Source: Riptortus pedestris
Taxonomy: Eukaryota > Arthropoda > Insecta > Hemiptera > Alydidae
DNA length: 64,000 nt
NCBI GenBank assembly: GCA_019009955.1
Contig: CM032230.1
Span: 25,079,001 to 25,143,000, forward strand
Direction: 5' to 3'
A program made the translations under genes and the position numbers. Shown one piece after another: positions 25,101 to 40,100 of the stretch (positions within the stretch are counted from its first letter, which is position 1; every line of letters starts with the position of its first letter). The notes under the pieces are model-generated. The model did not search any database. It was not told the DNA's origin and saw nothing but the letters and a program-made list of their open reading frames with translations.

Positions 25101-28100
25101 TTCATTGATTCATCAATATTCATCTAATAATATATATCATATTATCTCATCACTTTGAACATTATGGTATAACAAGAAAATGACAGCATTGTTATGCGAT
25201 GAAAACGAAAAGCATTATTTAATACTCAAATTATTTCAAACTTCATATTTTGGTGAAAATTATTCTTATATTTTAACCCAGGTGTGGGCAACCTTTGACA
25301 TGTTGCGGGCCAAACTTTAGTGTGCAAATACATTTGCCGGGCCCCTTTTAAATGTAGTGTTCATAATTTTTAACGATAGATATCAGACATGAAATTATAA
25401 CGACAATGTAATTATAATACAATTTATTAATATAACAAAATGAAATGAAAAAAATTGGTATAACATGGTAAATCAATGAGCTTGAATTTGGGAAACTAAT
25501 CCATCGATTTTTGGATTAATTCTACTGAAACAAAGACAAAAAGAATTTTTCAAATTATCATCACCCAGCCTTGTACGATGTTTTGATTTATTAACTTTTA
25601 TTAATGAAAAGAACTTTTCGCTTTTATAAGTATTGCAAAACACACAAATCCCTCATCTTCCTCACTGTGATATTTTTGTTTTATTATTTTTCTCAAAATG
25701 TCTCACAGGCCTGATCAAACCTTACCGCGGGCCGGGGGTTGCCGACATATGCTTTAACCCATCGATGACATTTAAAAATCATTGCCTATGTTATATTCTT
25801 TCTGAGCAATGTTCCATAGAAATTCCATAAATGTTTCAATTATTTTTGTATAAATTTCATTGAATGTTTACAGATTTAAAATCACACATCATTATTTGAA
25901 TGAAACTTGTAATATATTGAGTTATCACATTTTTATAGACTACTAACTATTTTTTATTTCTAAGGCTGAGTCTCTGCAAAGAGATCTTGATCAAGCGAAA
26001 GAGAGGATAGAAGAACTTGAAATGGAATTAGAAATAGCTAAGGCTGAGCTCTCGGATAAATTGGAAGCTGCTGGTGTTACTGCAGAAGAAGGTGAAGCAA
26101 CACCTTTCAAAATGAAACAACTTCTTCAGCAGAATGAAAAACTAAAAGACACACTTGTGAGGTTAGTACTTTGTGATATTAAATCAGTATTAGTATAGTA
26201 AAAATGGAAAATAATAATTTAATAAAAATACGTAAACATTAAAATTATCTTTTATAAATTGACTGCATATAAAATGCAAAAAATACCTTGTCTCACATGG
26301 GCTGATTACCTAAGCAGATTTTTCTCAACCTGTAATGTATCACAGTTGATGTCTTGTCAGGTTACATTGCACTGGTGTATCGGCAGAGTTCAGCCCAGTT
26401 GCATCTCTCTAGTAATATCCTACGCTATGACACTCATGTAACTTCCTGAAAGTGCTAAGCATTTTTTTAAATAAATTGTGAGGAGCCATAAAACTATGTT
26501 CTGAATAACCTAATTCATCATCTTCACCACCAGCAGATAAAAAAATGATATCTCATAATCTCTTTTCTAGTAGTCCCTTAGTAGGAACCCTATATAAAAA
26601 AAGACATGTTTAGTGATTTAAGTGAAAATTCTATAATGAGTGGAGGTTTATTGAAGACTAAAAATACAGTAATTGGTTATATAAAATTTTTCTAGACAAT
26701 CTATAATGGAGATAGGGGGGCTCAGGTTAGCCATGTGAGTTAAAGTGTTGGCTTTAATCTCACACGGTAAACCTAGAGTGGCGAGTTCGATTCCCGCCTG
26801 GGCAAATAGGAATTTATTTAGTGGCAAACTCATTAAATAAAATTCTTAGTCCCGCCCTGGCTAGAAAAGGGTGGTAACCTGTAGATAACCCGTCCCAATT
26901 AGCCATAGTTGCATAAAGTGGACGCTAATAAATGAATAAATAAATAAATATAATGGAGATATTTATGATTACTCATTTTACCACTTCTCTGAACCCTACT
27001 GTTCTTGGTCAAATTTTGGCCATTAATGAAGTTGATTTTCATTTTACATAAAATGGCTACATGTTGAACCATCAACTAAGAACTGAAGCCTCTACTGTGT
27101 GAAGTGACTACAATGTTGGTAATTCAAATAAAGGGTTAGAACCGCCAATATAAATGATACTATTGTCATACCTCTCGGTGGAGACCGTCGTTACTGGCTG
27201 ATGGTTGAGTACCACTGGCAAGCGCTTTCGATGCAATGGCATCATCTTCAAGCCTGTTGATAGTTGTATTGAGTTGGTTGTCCGTCAGTCAGTGGGTTTT
27301 ATGCTCTGTTCACCGTATGCTCTGTTGACAGATCTTAGTGGTAAGTAAACAGATCTGGGCTAAACGTAAACAACTAATATGGTGAACAGAGCATAAAACC
27401 CACTGACTGACGGACAACCAACTCAGTACAACTATTTACAAACAGGCTTGAAGATGATGCCATTGCATCGAAAGCCCTTGCCAGCGGTACTCAACCATCA
27501 GCCAGTAACGACGGTCTCCACCGAGAGGTATGACAATAGACTACAATGTTCTTTGATGCGATCACATCACACATTTATACATGTGTCCCACTCAATAAGT
27601 TTCTGATGAGAACATCAAGATGTAAGCTCGGAATAAGACATACTGTGATATACAAGCTGAGTGTTTAGTAATGTGTAGCAGTACTGCTTAAGCCTGAAAA
27701 CAAAAAAATCAAGTTACTTTCTAAATTTGTAAGTTAAAAAAAAATCTATGGAGCAACAATTGTATGACATTTTTTTAAACAGGATTTATATACATTTTTT
27801 TTGCTTAAATAAGTAATGACAGAGATATTTATTATTTTTTACTTTACTTTTTCTCTAAACCCACACTCCTCTACATCTGATTTCAGTTAGTTGAATTTTA
27901 TCTTTAATTTAATCATATACCTTAATTTTCAGGCTAAGGGATTTATCTGCTCATGAAAAACATGAAAAGCAAAAACTTATGAAAGATTTCGAGGAAAAAC
28001 AATCTGATTTTGATCAGCTGCTAAAATGTAGTGAAAAGCTTAAATCTCGAATTACAGAAATGGAGGAACAAATTGATGAACTTCATGCCCATGTAAGTAT

Positions 28101-31100
28101 TTTATTCCTTTTAAAATTAGCTTAAACCCCTGAGTTCTTAATAATTTAATTTTTAAAATATTGCATAGGTTGATGCTGCCTTGGGTGCTGAAGAAATGGT
28201 TGAAACATTGGGGCAACAGAAATTGTCTTTAGAAGAAAAAGTAAAAGAATTGGAAGAAACTGTTGCTGAACTAGAAGAACTTCAAGAAGTAAATGATCAA
28301 CTACAAGAAGGGTTCAAAGAACAAGAGCAAGACTTTAGACAAGAGTTAGACCTTAAAAATTTACAAATTTGGGAGGTAAAAAATAAAACGAAAAATATTT
28401 TGTAGTAACGAAACCTAGGGAAAGATACTAATGTTTTTTTTCCCCAAAGGCACAAAGGAAAACTGAACAGCTGCTGGAAAGTCTTGCTGACAGAGAATTG
28501 ACTATTGTTAAATTTAGAGAATTAGTAAGTCGTATCCAAGAAGAAAACCAAGAATTAAGATTACAAGTTGATAGCAGTTCAAAAGCATCACCAATGCCCT
28601 CTGAAATATACGACTTTAAAGTAAGTGAATTCATTTTCATACCTTATACAATTCATTTCAATTTCATGGTCCATTATTTATTGTACTCAACTTACTGAGA
28701 ATAAAAATGTTGACTATTTTTGTTTAAAAATACAATTTTCAGTGTTAGTAATAACACTAAATATTATTAAGGTAAAAGTCTATAGTTAATGTCAGGAAAA
28801 TATCAACCTTTAGTAGGCTTACCCTCTTCATGTAATTATGTTTCAAGATTTTTGAAATTCTGTACTTCCTATGAATTGTTCTGTTTATGGGAACCATTGG
28901 ATTCCTTTTATAAAAATACTTATTTAACTGGAGCTTTATATGATGTTAGAGCTTTATAACTCAGTTTCTTTTAAGAAAATAAAAATTTAAAACTTATTAG
29001 AAATATTGAAGCTATCCGTGTTTGCTCCTATTTTAAGCTACTGGATTCAAGGCACAGCAAATGGGCTAGCTAGTTTATTTTTCTCTCTATAGAACAATCA
29101 ATTATAAATTTTGATGTAGGTCTTATCAATTACCTATGAAACATAATACCTTTTCCAGTTAACCTTAGTTGCCTGAAGCTGGTATAAAACCCAATGAAAT
29201 GTCATTTATTGTATTAATGCCCACTTTGTGCAACTAATGCTTTTTGGGATGGGTTATCTACTGTCTACTCCCTTTTTTTAGCCAGAAAGGGACTAAGGAT
29301 TTTATTTAATGATTTCATCACTAAATAAATGTCAACTACTCAGATGAGAATTGAACTTATAACTAGATTTGCCAAGTGAGATTTTGGCCAATGCCTTAAC
29401 TCACACGGCTAAACTGACCCAATGAATGACATATCTGCAGTTGCTATTATGTAATTATAATATGAGTTCTACAGAGTTACTCTCTTAATAATAAGACCCA
29501 CAATTCTTGTTTTATCCAGGCATTTACCACCATTTTAGTCTGGTTAAAAGTGGCCTGTGGTAGGGTCCATCGATTGTGTACTCCCATCCTTTGAAAATTA
29601 CAGACTATGTGCCATCTTTGCTGGGGTCTGCCTCTCCTGGCTCTAACCATTGTACCATAAATTTTCCTGGGCAGCCCGAAGGCTTAATTTTTAGGGCCCA
29701 AACCAGCACAATCTGCCCATATGAATAGGAAAGATATCAGCTTCACTACACTGGTCCAATTATTCAACATTGCTCTTGATCCTGTATCTGTACTGCTCCC
29801 TCACAGATCAAAATATTTTACTCAGAGTCCCTCCCTTCAAGAACAGACAGGATCAATTTCAACTTCAATATTACCCTGCCATACCTAACAGCTGGCCTCA
29901 TGACCATTTTGTTTATTGTTCATTGTTATTTATTAACGTCGACTTCGTGTTACTAAGGCTAAATGGGACAAGTTGTCTACAGGCTACCAACCTTTTCTAA
30001 TCAGGGTCAGCCTAAGGATTTTATTTAATAAGTTCATCACTAAATAAATTTCTATTAGCTAATTCACAACTCTAGGTTTACCAAATGAGATTAAGACTTT
30101 ATGTAAATTTATACTTTTGTCTTCCTTAAAAGTTCTTATGGCCATTCTATATTTAATATCTGCTTGTATACTATTGATCTTCTTAACTATACTATCCTTC
30201 CTAGAGTCTGGAACAGACAGAGGTCAACAGCAGCAAATCAAGCCATGTAACATTCACCCTCCTACGTTCCATTTGCCCTCCAGTTACACTCAATAGCGCA
30301 CTAATTCCTCAAAAATCACAAATTAGGTATCCAGGACTTACATTAGACAAGCAACTAACTTGGAAACCTCACATCCCATTAAAAAGACAATAAGGGAATC
30401 GACGGTACAGACTTCTACTAAGACTACTTGACAACAGATCTAAACTATCACTACACAACAAACGACTGATTTATACGACAGTACTCCGACCAATATGGAC
30501 ATACGGACTTGAACTTTGGGGTTCCACTAAACCTTCAAATTCCTACAAAATCCAAACACTCCAATCTAGAATATTCTGCAAAATTACAGATTTCCCTTTT
30601 TACGTATCCAATTTAACTCTCCATAACGACCTCAATATTCCTTTTGTCCATACCCTCGCTAAATCCCGATATCAGAAATTCCACTCTTTCCTTCCTGTAC
30701 ATCCTAATCCTTTAGTCGAATCACTTTCATCTACCCATATTCCAGAAAACCCAAGGCGACATCTGAAGCATAAGTGGCCAAGAGGTCTTCTCGTGTAGTC
30801 TACTGTTTTACTCCATAATACAACCCAATGTTCCCTCCACTGTGGGTATTGTCAATGGACAACTCCCCACCTCAAGACAATATTCACGCCATTCTTAGTA
30901 ACATATCATTTGCTTTTAATATTTAAATATGTTGTTGCAAAAAAAAAAAAAAAAAAAAGTCTGGAAGGTGCTACATTTGGGAAACATACAAATTTGACAG
31001 GACCATCAGTCTTAGTCTTTCTGATCCATTTAAAGGGGATTATATACTTGGCCTTTTCCATACTTATTTTTAATTAAACAAGTCTTCTCATCAGTCGTTT

Positions 31101-34100
31101 CTTCTATAAAAATGTATTCAGTACATTTCTAATAATTTTGTTCAAACTAATGTATATAAATAAATATATATGATGATATATATGTGGTACTTTTTTTTTT
31201 TTAGAAAATGTTTGCTGAAACCAAAGCTCATGCTCGTGCTATTGACTTGGAGCTGAGGCACATGGAAGTACATCAAGCACAACAGCATGTTCAGTATCTT
31301 ATTAATTTCATGCCTGATTCTTTCCTTATTAGAGGAGGTAATATATCATCCTTAATATTTAATTATTGTCCTGCATTCGTTAATATTATTTTGGTTTTAC
31401 AGAATTAAGTAAACTTGGGTAGAGACTCAGGATTTGAAACTCTTGGTTAACCATTATTTTCTTACCCTTGGTTATACAAATTTTCTTGTTTCCATTAATT
31501 CCTACATTTTCCACAAAAGTAGTAAACTATTTGGTCTTGAAATGCTTGGACTTTTTTTTTTTTTTTTGTGTGACTAACTAGACTAATTAAGAGTTATATT
31601 TTTGCAAGAACTGAGTGCTGTGGCTATATTTAGAACCTCTCCTTTTCATCGAAATTGACTTCACGGGAGAAAGGATAGGTTTAGACATGGGTAAAAATAA
31701 AAAATAAAAGTTGAATTTCTCATTATTTATTAGTGATACAAAAAAATTGTTTAGAATCTTTTTTCATTTACCTTAAGAATACCTTTAAATTATGTTTTAT
31801 GACATTTTTTGATCCAGTGTTTATGAACATTGATATCATATTGTTGCGAAAATTAAATACATGAAAAATTAAACAGGGGTAGTCATGTATTTAGCGATTT
31901 TTCAGCACATGCAATTTTTTGTTAGAGTTCAGAATCTAGAATGTGGCTATATTCTATATAAACATTCAGGCATTTCACTATTTTTGTAGAAAAACGCAAC
32001 ACTTGTTGGAAAGTTAAATTTTGAAAATAAGTAAATTGAAAAGATGTGGTAGTGTACTAAAGGCTGAAAATGTACTGATAACTCTATTATATTCAAGATT
32101 GAGAATTATGTATAGAACAAAATTGTAAGACATTATTTTATCAGCAAGATTGGTTTTGTAACATTTTATGTTATGGCAGATTATAACAGATATTTATGGT
32201 TTCATTTTTACCCCATCTTTAATCCTATACTACTGCTAGTCAGATTTCAGCTTTTAAGAAACTTGATCTTTACATGAATAGTTTAAATATCAAGTTAGAA
32301 AACTACCAACCTGTGGCTGGTAGTCTGCAGTCTGTTGACACTTGTTTCTTTAAAAATATAAATAATATTTGAATTTCAATGATTCTCATCAACATTAGAT
32401 GAGGAGGCTGCCCCTAGAGGGAATCTTCCAAAAGGAGAATTACTGGTTTTGTTTGTAATTTGTATTTTTCGAAAGAATTGAAACACAATTGGCTTGTATT
32501 TTCAGGAGATAATGACGCTGTTATGTTGGTACTTTTAATGCCTCGTCTTCTTGCAAAGTGCCAAGTTTTAATTTCGCAACTTAGAGACAAATTTCCTGCA
32601 GTTGCAAATGTTGATAAAACTTCTGTTGTCAAAGCTCAGCAGTTTTCTGCGATGTCTAGGTTTTCTACTCACATCTACATGCTCATGGTAATAAACTATT
32701 CTTTTTAGCTCATTTTTGCATGCAATCCCTTATTAAATAGTTTCTTTATCATCTTTATATCATTTGAATTTTAGTTTACAAACAGTAAGAATAACGTCTA
32801 CACTCTTTTCTCTTGTTCCAACTATTTTTTGAGATTCTGTAATTGTAATTTGTCTTTTAAGATTAAAAAAATGCTAAACTTTTTGCTTTGAATATATTTT
32901 TAACCACTGAATTAAAAAAATATGTAATACTCTACCATACTAAATTGTATAAGCAGTGCTGAATTAGTCTTGTATCAGCACTCTCTCCTACATCAGATAA
33001 TCCCTTTCATTGAGGCACAGTGACCATTCTAGGTAACAAGTAGAGGGTGATAAATAAATTTGTGTGTTAAAAGTTGGGTTTTAGTTGTTTGTGATTGTCA
33101 TTTCAACAATTTTAATGGCTTTTAGTTTTATCATTTATAAATGACGTCTTTAAGGATGTAAAGATAAATCAATATCTTCATGTAATAATTTATATTTTAT
33201 AATTACAATCTGTTCAATGATTACAGGCAGTACTTCACCAATTTGTCCATGGTCTTAACACATGTAAACCAGAGACACTACTAAAAGCTGGCCAGTCTTA
33301 TGTTGATATGGTCCAACAAGAAAAGGCTTTAGATGCTTATATTGAACTCCTCAAACAAGATAAGGTATATTTTATTTATTACCTCTTTTTCTTTTGATTT
33401 TTAGTCCTTCTTAGTAGACATTAATAACAAGTTACTTAAATATTTTAGGTAGATGAAAATGTGAACACAGAAAGCTTGGAAAGGATTGTTACCTACTTCA
33501 CAACTGTACATAATAATCTAATTATTCAAAGTGGTGACACAGGGATCCACCAGGGTCAGCTCCTAGCAGATATCGGAAAGGCTGTATTGTGTGCTATTGA
33601 TAGCATTAATACTGACGTCAATATCATATTAACTCTTGTAGAGGTATGCTTTTTTTTTATCCTTACAAATATGATGGTATTGCATGGAATTTACAAGGGC
33701 TTTGATTCACAACATTTAGTTTCTATTGAAAAAAATAATTAATATTTTTTGATTTTTTTTTAAATTAATAAATTCCTGAGAATTCCTTCAACATTTTTAG
33801 GAGGTAAAAAAGGAACGTATACTAAAATATTTCTATTTTTCTGTATAACTTATCACCATTCTTATTTTGAATTCTTAGTGATATTTATTTCTTTTTTATT
33901 ATTTTGGTTTTATGCTGTGAATAGCCTAAAAAATTGAGATGGTTCACTAGGTTATGAAATTAGTTAGGTGTGATGTTCATTGAAAACTAACAAGGTGCTA
34001 GGTGTGTTTGGTTGGTAGACAGTGTAATCTCACATTAACCATAGCAAAACAAAGCTTATCAAAATGAATAAAGCAAACAATTTATTTGATTTTAATGTAG

Positions 34101-37100
34101 GCTTAAAGAACTGTTCACTGTTTTTTAAAATCACTCTTTAAGTGCCTCTAAATGCTAGGCAAAGAATATATTCCATAGAGTAGAATAGTTTGCTCTCTTG
34201 TTTGTAGGTTTCCCTTAAGAGAAATCAGCTTTTGAGGTTGAACTGAGACTGCAATTATAGAAAAAAATCCTCAAGTGCTCATTGATAATAATAACCTGTT
34301 GTATAATGAACCGCTTTATTCGAATCTTAAGTAACAAATATTGTTTTCAACAGATATTTACTTGATGAGATACATGCAAATACATTGTGCGATAACATCA
34401 TCAATTCAGATTTTTATATTCTTAAATCAAAAATGTTTATTTGATCTATGCAATACTCTATATTTAACTGTTACATTCAACATTTAAGATCATATTAGGC
34501 AATGGTTGGAATGACCTTGGGAAGGGGTTGGGGTTTATGGTGAGAATAATTTAAATTTTGAAATGTCTTGGAATTTTAATTTCTACAATTGTTTGTTAAC
34601 ACATTTTTTTTTATTTCAAATATTAAATGAGCTATATGTATTTTTATGTTTTGAGTAGACCCCCGCTTATAATCGTTTGATTTTTACTATAAGTAACTGA
34701 GTATATTCCAAATTCTGTTTAAGTAGGCTTCTTACCCCAAGAGAAATAGACAATAGATGGTGAGATGAGATGACCAGTGTGTCTGCACAAGGAAATCTGC
34801 ATAATTTTCATAGTCCCTCCATAACAGACTTTTTTTTTTTAATTTTTAACTGCCCAGTTTATTGATTATGAAATACACTTGTGTTTTTTTTATTGTAGAG
34901 TGAAGGACTTGACGTGCTGAAGAAGACAACTAGTTGGTTTGAAGGGCTGAGGACACAGCTGAGGCAGGTGAGGAGGCATGCTGATATACCCGACCTCCTT
35001 CTTAGCCCAGGTTCCGATCTAAGTGGAGTTACACCTCATGTGGTCACTCTAGCTAAAGTCATTGCCGAATCAGCTACTGGTCTTGCGCTCACTGTCAATG
35101 GTAATTTATTAATTAGGTTATTATATTAGTATTGTTGGCAATAGTTTTAACAAGCCCAACTGTGGGTAAATGAAATAATAAATAACAAAAAAAAAACTAG
35201 GTGGCTCAAATAAGCAAAAGATGGACAAAGTAGGCACATATATAAATATAAAATATTTTAATAATTATACTACTTATAGATGACAATAAAAAATTTTTCA
35301 ATAGGGAAAAAATAACGAACAAGTATTCAGGGATGATTAAACATATCAACACTACTATTTACTTGCTAATGGCTTTCATCGATTCACAAATCTGTAATGT
35401 ATTGATGATTTATGCTCTTTAAAGTGTCTATGAATCATTCCCTCTTGTAATATTAATATGATCAATTTACTGTCTGTCACTTGTATGCTTTTACATTTCA
35501 GATTTGTTGTTTAATATAAAATATATTTTCTCTTCCGACTTGGACAGACTCTCTATTCCAGAAGTCTTCTCTTCCATAAAATGACTGTACAATTGAGAAG
35601 AATAGTTAGTCCTGCGAGAAAGTCTATAAGATTACTTATAGATTTTCTCACAGAACTAACTTATATATAAAAACAACTTATAAATTTCTCACAGAACTAA
35701 CTTGTATATAAAAACAACTTATAAATTTCTCACAGAAATTTATAAGTTGTTTTTGTTGATTGTTTCTAGTCTTTACTATTAAAAATGATTCTGGGACATA
35801 ACTCCATTTTAACGTATATATTTTAAATTTATTTGGGCAATGTTGTGGAATCCAGTCTAATGGGGGATGACAAATAGGTTATCTTCCTTCAGGTGACTAA
35901 TTTAAAATGGATAGTAGATTTAACCTTTAGATGGAAATAATGGCTTATTGCTAGTACCATGTTCGCCCAAAGATAATACACTCATCGATTCACCAAAATT
36001 CATTACTTTTCTCCTAAATTTAGGCTTTTGATCTCTTTTCATTTTAACTTATGTTCTGTGATATTCTTCAAATCGAGGGAGTTATCTTTGTAGTGGTTTC
36101 TAGTCACTTAGTTATATTAATTTGAATTTTATGTAAAAAAGTCTAAAAGACAATTATTTTGCATCTTGAAAGTTATTTTCAAAATTCAAGTTGTTTCTGA
36201 TATATTTTTCTTTCCTTATGTCTTTGAATATTTGTTTAGCAACTTTTTTAATCCTTCTATGAAGGGAAGGAAGTATTCTAATTACAGGAAAATTTTGGTT
36301 TTCAGATTTCAGTATAGTTAACTGTTTTGTCTGAACCTGAACCAATTTATACCAGTTTCAGCATGACTCAGTATGTGTGTATGCACGTACATTTATTTGT
36401 ACATATTTCGTATACCTCAGAAACGTTTTGCCATAGAATGTGAACATTTCATATTTTGAATTGTTGTAATTTCTAGCCGTACACCTTCCATTTTGATCAA
36501 AATTGATTAAGGGGTAAAAAAGGGGGGGGAAAAATCAAATTTCTGTATAACTATTACAAATAACAACCTATAATACATTTTTTTAGGATCTATTTTGTTT
36601 TATCCCATGTATTAGAATGATGATATATACGACTTTCAAAAGAAAAAATTTGAAACAAATTGTAAATCATTTTATTTATTTAATGTAATAGAAGTACAAA
36701 GAAGTCATGAGTTGCCCACATCAAATTTTTCTTTTGCAATAATAATCATGGTGAGCAAACTCTTAACACATTTATTTATTGTCTTTTTGCTTCTTACTTT
36801 TTTAATCTGCACAGATGCTATATGTTTAGGTGCATTGATTTCCTTACCATGTTTGAGAGGCTCTGGCCTTTCCCATGCATCTGACAAGATAAAAGTAAAC
36901 CAATGAAAAACTTAGATAGTTATTTCATCATCTTTCATTGGTGTGATGAAATTTTTTCGATATGATAAAAACACTATTTTGTATCCAAGGGGTCCAATAA
37001 TTTTGTCTTTTTTTTTTTAGATACAGAAAGTCTCCTTCCCACTACAAAATTCCAAGAATTCCTTCGCCAGAGCTTTGATAAACATGTTGACTCAGAAAAG

Positions 37101-40100
37101 TACAAGTCTGATACAAGCTATATTGACCAGTCAATGGAGGCTATAGCCATTCACATTTCAAATCTAGTCAAGGCCCTACAAGAGAACGAAGACAAATACC
37201 TTGCGCAACAGAAAGAAAAAGTGAGTTATATTTCTAATGCTTCTAGTAGATAGCTGTGAAAGTTGCTAATTTACATAAAATGATAATAAGAATAAAACCT
37301 CTTTAATGAAGAGATATTTATACAATACAGAGTTCAGAGCTCTTGAGAATGCTTTGCTATCAGTTATCGAAAGTGTGGTAATTTTACCATGAAGATGGGA
37401 AACTTCCCCATCTGAAAATGCTAAACATTTTATATACAAGTCTTGTTCTTTTTAACCTTAGAAGTCAGTTATATTTTTCTTGCAATATTCTGTTCATATT
37501 TTATATATAATTCTACTTTACGTGTGTATGTCACTGAACTCTTCCTAAACGTCTGGACCGATTTGAATAAATGTTTTTGTAAGCGTTCGGGTGACGCCCT
37601 GGACGGTTTAGCGTCTAAAATCAGCCCGGCTGATGGAGCAGGAGTGGGGGTCGTAAGGGAGGCCTAAAATTAAAAATAGCGATATTTCGTTTCCTATTGG
37701 TTTTTCGGTAAATATGCACAAAGTAAAAGTTGTTTATTTTGTTATTTAGAGTAAATTTTGTTATATTCGCTTTTGTACCGAGCATAAACAAAAGTCGATA
37801 AGTGAATTAGCATTAATTCTTCCATGATTATAAGCTATATTAAATGTTTGAGGTACGAATGGGAGTGGGGGTTATAAGGGAGGCCTGAATAAAAAAATCG
37901 CGATATTTTATTTTCTATTTGTTTTTAGTCAAACGTGCACATAACAAAAGTTGTTTATTGTTTTATTAAAAGTAGCTTTTGTTTTTAAAAAAATATTATT
38001 AAATTTAATATCCTAATCGGTTGATATATCATGCAGGACAATGTCTGTCGGGTCCGTTAATATTTTATATAGTTATGTAAAACATTGGTTGGCTAGCCAA
38101 TGTGTGTAAACTTGTGTGTATATATATATAAAAGCTAACAAATTTCCCTCTCCTTAATTATTATTGTTATTTATTAACATCCACCTTTTGCAATTCAGGC
38201 TAATTGGGATGGAATATCAACAGATTTCCACCCTTTTCTAGCCAGGCTAGGATTTTAGGATGTTATCTAATGAATTTCGTCGCTAAATAATTTCCTTTGC
38301 CCAGGCAAGAATCGAACTCGCCACTCTAGGATTGCCATGTGAGATAAAAGGCCAACTCTTTAACTCGCATGGCTAACCTGAGCCCCCCTCTCCTTAATAA
38401 GCTACTTCTGGGAATATCTATGCCTGAGACCAAGATAACTTTTCATTTAAATGCACCAAAATAACATTTGAATGGAATGTCTACAATCATTCAAAATCAG
38501 ATTATAAATTTAATATGAAATTTTAGATCTAAATCGCTCAAGGAGGGGGTTTATCGGAGAATAAAAATACTAAATATAGAATGTCTCCAAACTTAATGTA
38601 AATAGAAGAATTTGTTTAAGACTTATTTGTTTATCATAAAGCAGTCTATAGGCTAAGTTCAATAATATTTTTTTATCTAATCCATAGGAATGGAGACACC
38701 CAATTTTATTTATAAGCTTTCCTTACAACCCCCCACTTTCGTTTTTCCCATATGGCCAGCACACTGCATATATTATTCCATTTTATTTTACTCTAAAAAG
38801 TTAAAGTTTATGTTTCATTTATATAAATCCAATATGTATAGTGTTATTTATGCTGTTGTTAGTAAATTGTCTTCAATATATAGAAATATTTAAAGTGATA
38901 ATTGCAATAGGATATTCACGCCGTATAGTATGCAGATTTGCTGTTATGGGGATGAGGGTACTTTTGTCCCTGCAATTATAATATTTCATATAATAGTTTT
39001 ATAAATTCTCTCTCTTTTTTTTAGGAGGGTGTTGAGCCACCTTTAGCAGCCCGTGCTAAGGCAGTTAAAACAAAATTAAATGCTATGTCTGGAATTGAGA
39101 AGAGATTAGAAAAAAGTGCTGAGGACATGCGAGAACTTAGGATGGCCCTTCGTGGTAAACAGGAGGAACTTGCTGAGATGTCTCTTAGGAGAGAAATATC
39201 AGAAAAAAAATTAGCAAATGTTACTAGAGATTATGAGCTCACTATTGAAACTCTTAAGGTATTATATAAATTCATATTTAACCAAATGTTATGTATAAAT
39301 TAATGGTTCTATGTTATTATTTTTTTCAATAAATGTATTAAAGCGATTATCTTCTAATGTAACACTGAACCATAAATATAAAAATAAATAAGCTACTAAG
39401 GCATTATTTTCTATCTGCCTGTTGGCTATTTGTAAGAATGCCTCTTCAAATTGGGCTGTGAATGATGAATTTGAAATTCAGTCAATCAATTAAAAAAAGA
39501 AACAAACTTTTCCCCCGCTGTAATGTGTTGGCATTGGTAAGCCAAAGATCACTACTAAGCTAATTCTTTATTCAAGTAGCTTACTTATTCACAAAATGAT
39601 ATAGAATGGACACCAGAGAAACCCAAAATCAAAACAACACAGTAACACGCACAGCTAAATTAAATGTTGTGTCCAATCCCTGACATTGAAGTCACTGCTA
39701 GTACCGAGGTATACTGCTTTTACCCTCTGTCCCCAAAAATAATAAAGGAATAATATTAAAATAATAAAGGGGTGTTATTGTATATGTGATGTTTATATTA
39801 AAATGTTTCATTCAAAGCGTAAACTGGAAGAATCACACCAGCAGTTAAAAAGAAAGGAAAAGGAATTTGAAGAAACTATGGACCACCTCCAGAAAGATAT
39901 TGATTCACTGGAAATGGAAAAAGGAGAACTTAAGGACAAATTGAAAACTCTTCCCAAGAAAGCTGTTATGGATATGAAAGCATCAACAAATAGTAAGTAT
40001 TAGATTAAAGGATCTGTGTCTTGCTAGCTTGAAATATATAACTATTTTTTTTTAGATTTCAGTTACCTATTATTTTGGTTTCCATTGATTAAATCTGTTC

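Noticed and set aside
35644..35765. CRISPR-like spacing of 41-bp repeats
   Set aside because: Units are directly adjacent without spacers, and the context is a eukaryotic intron; it is a short tandem repeat.
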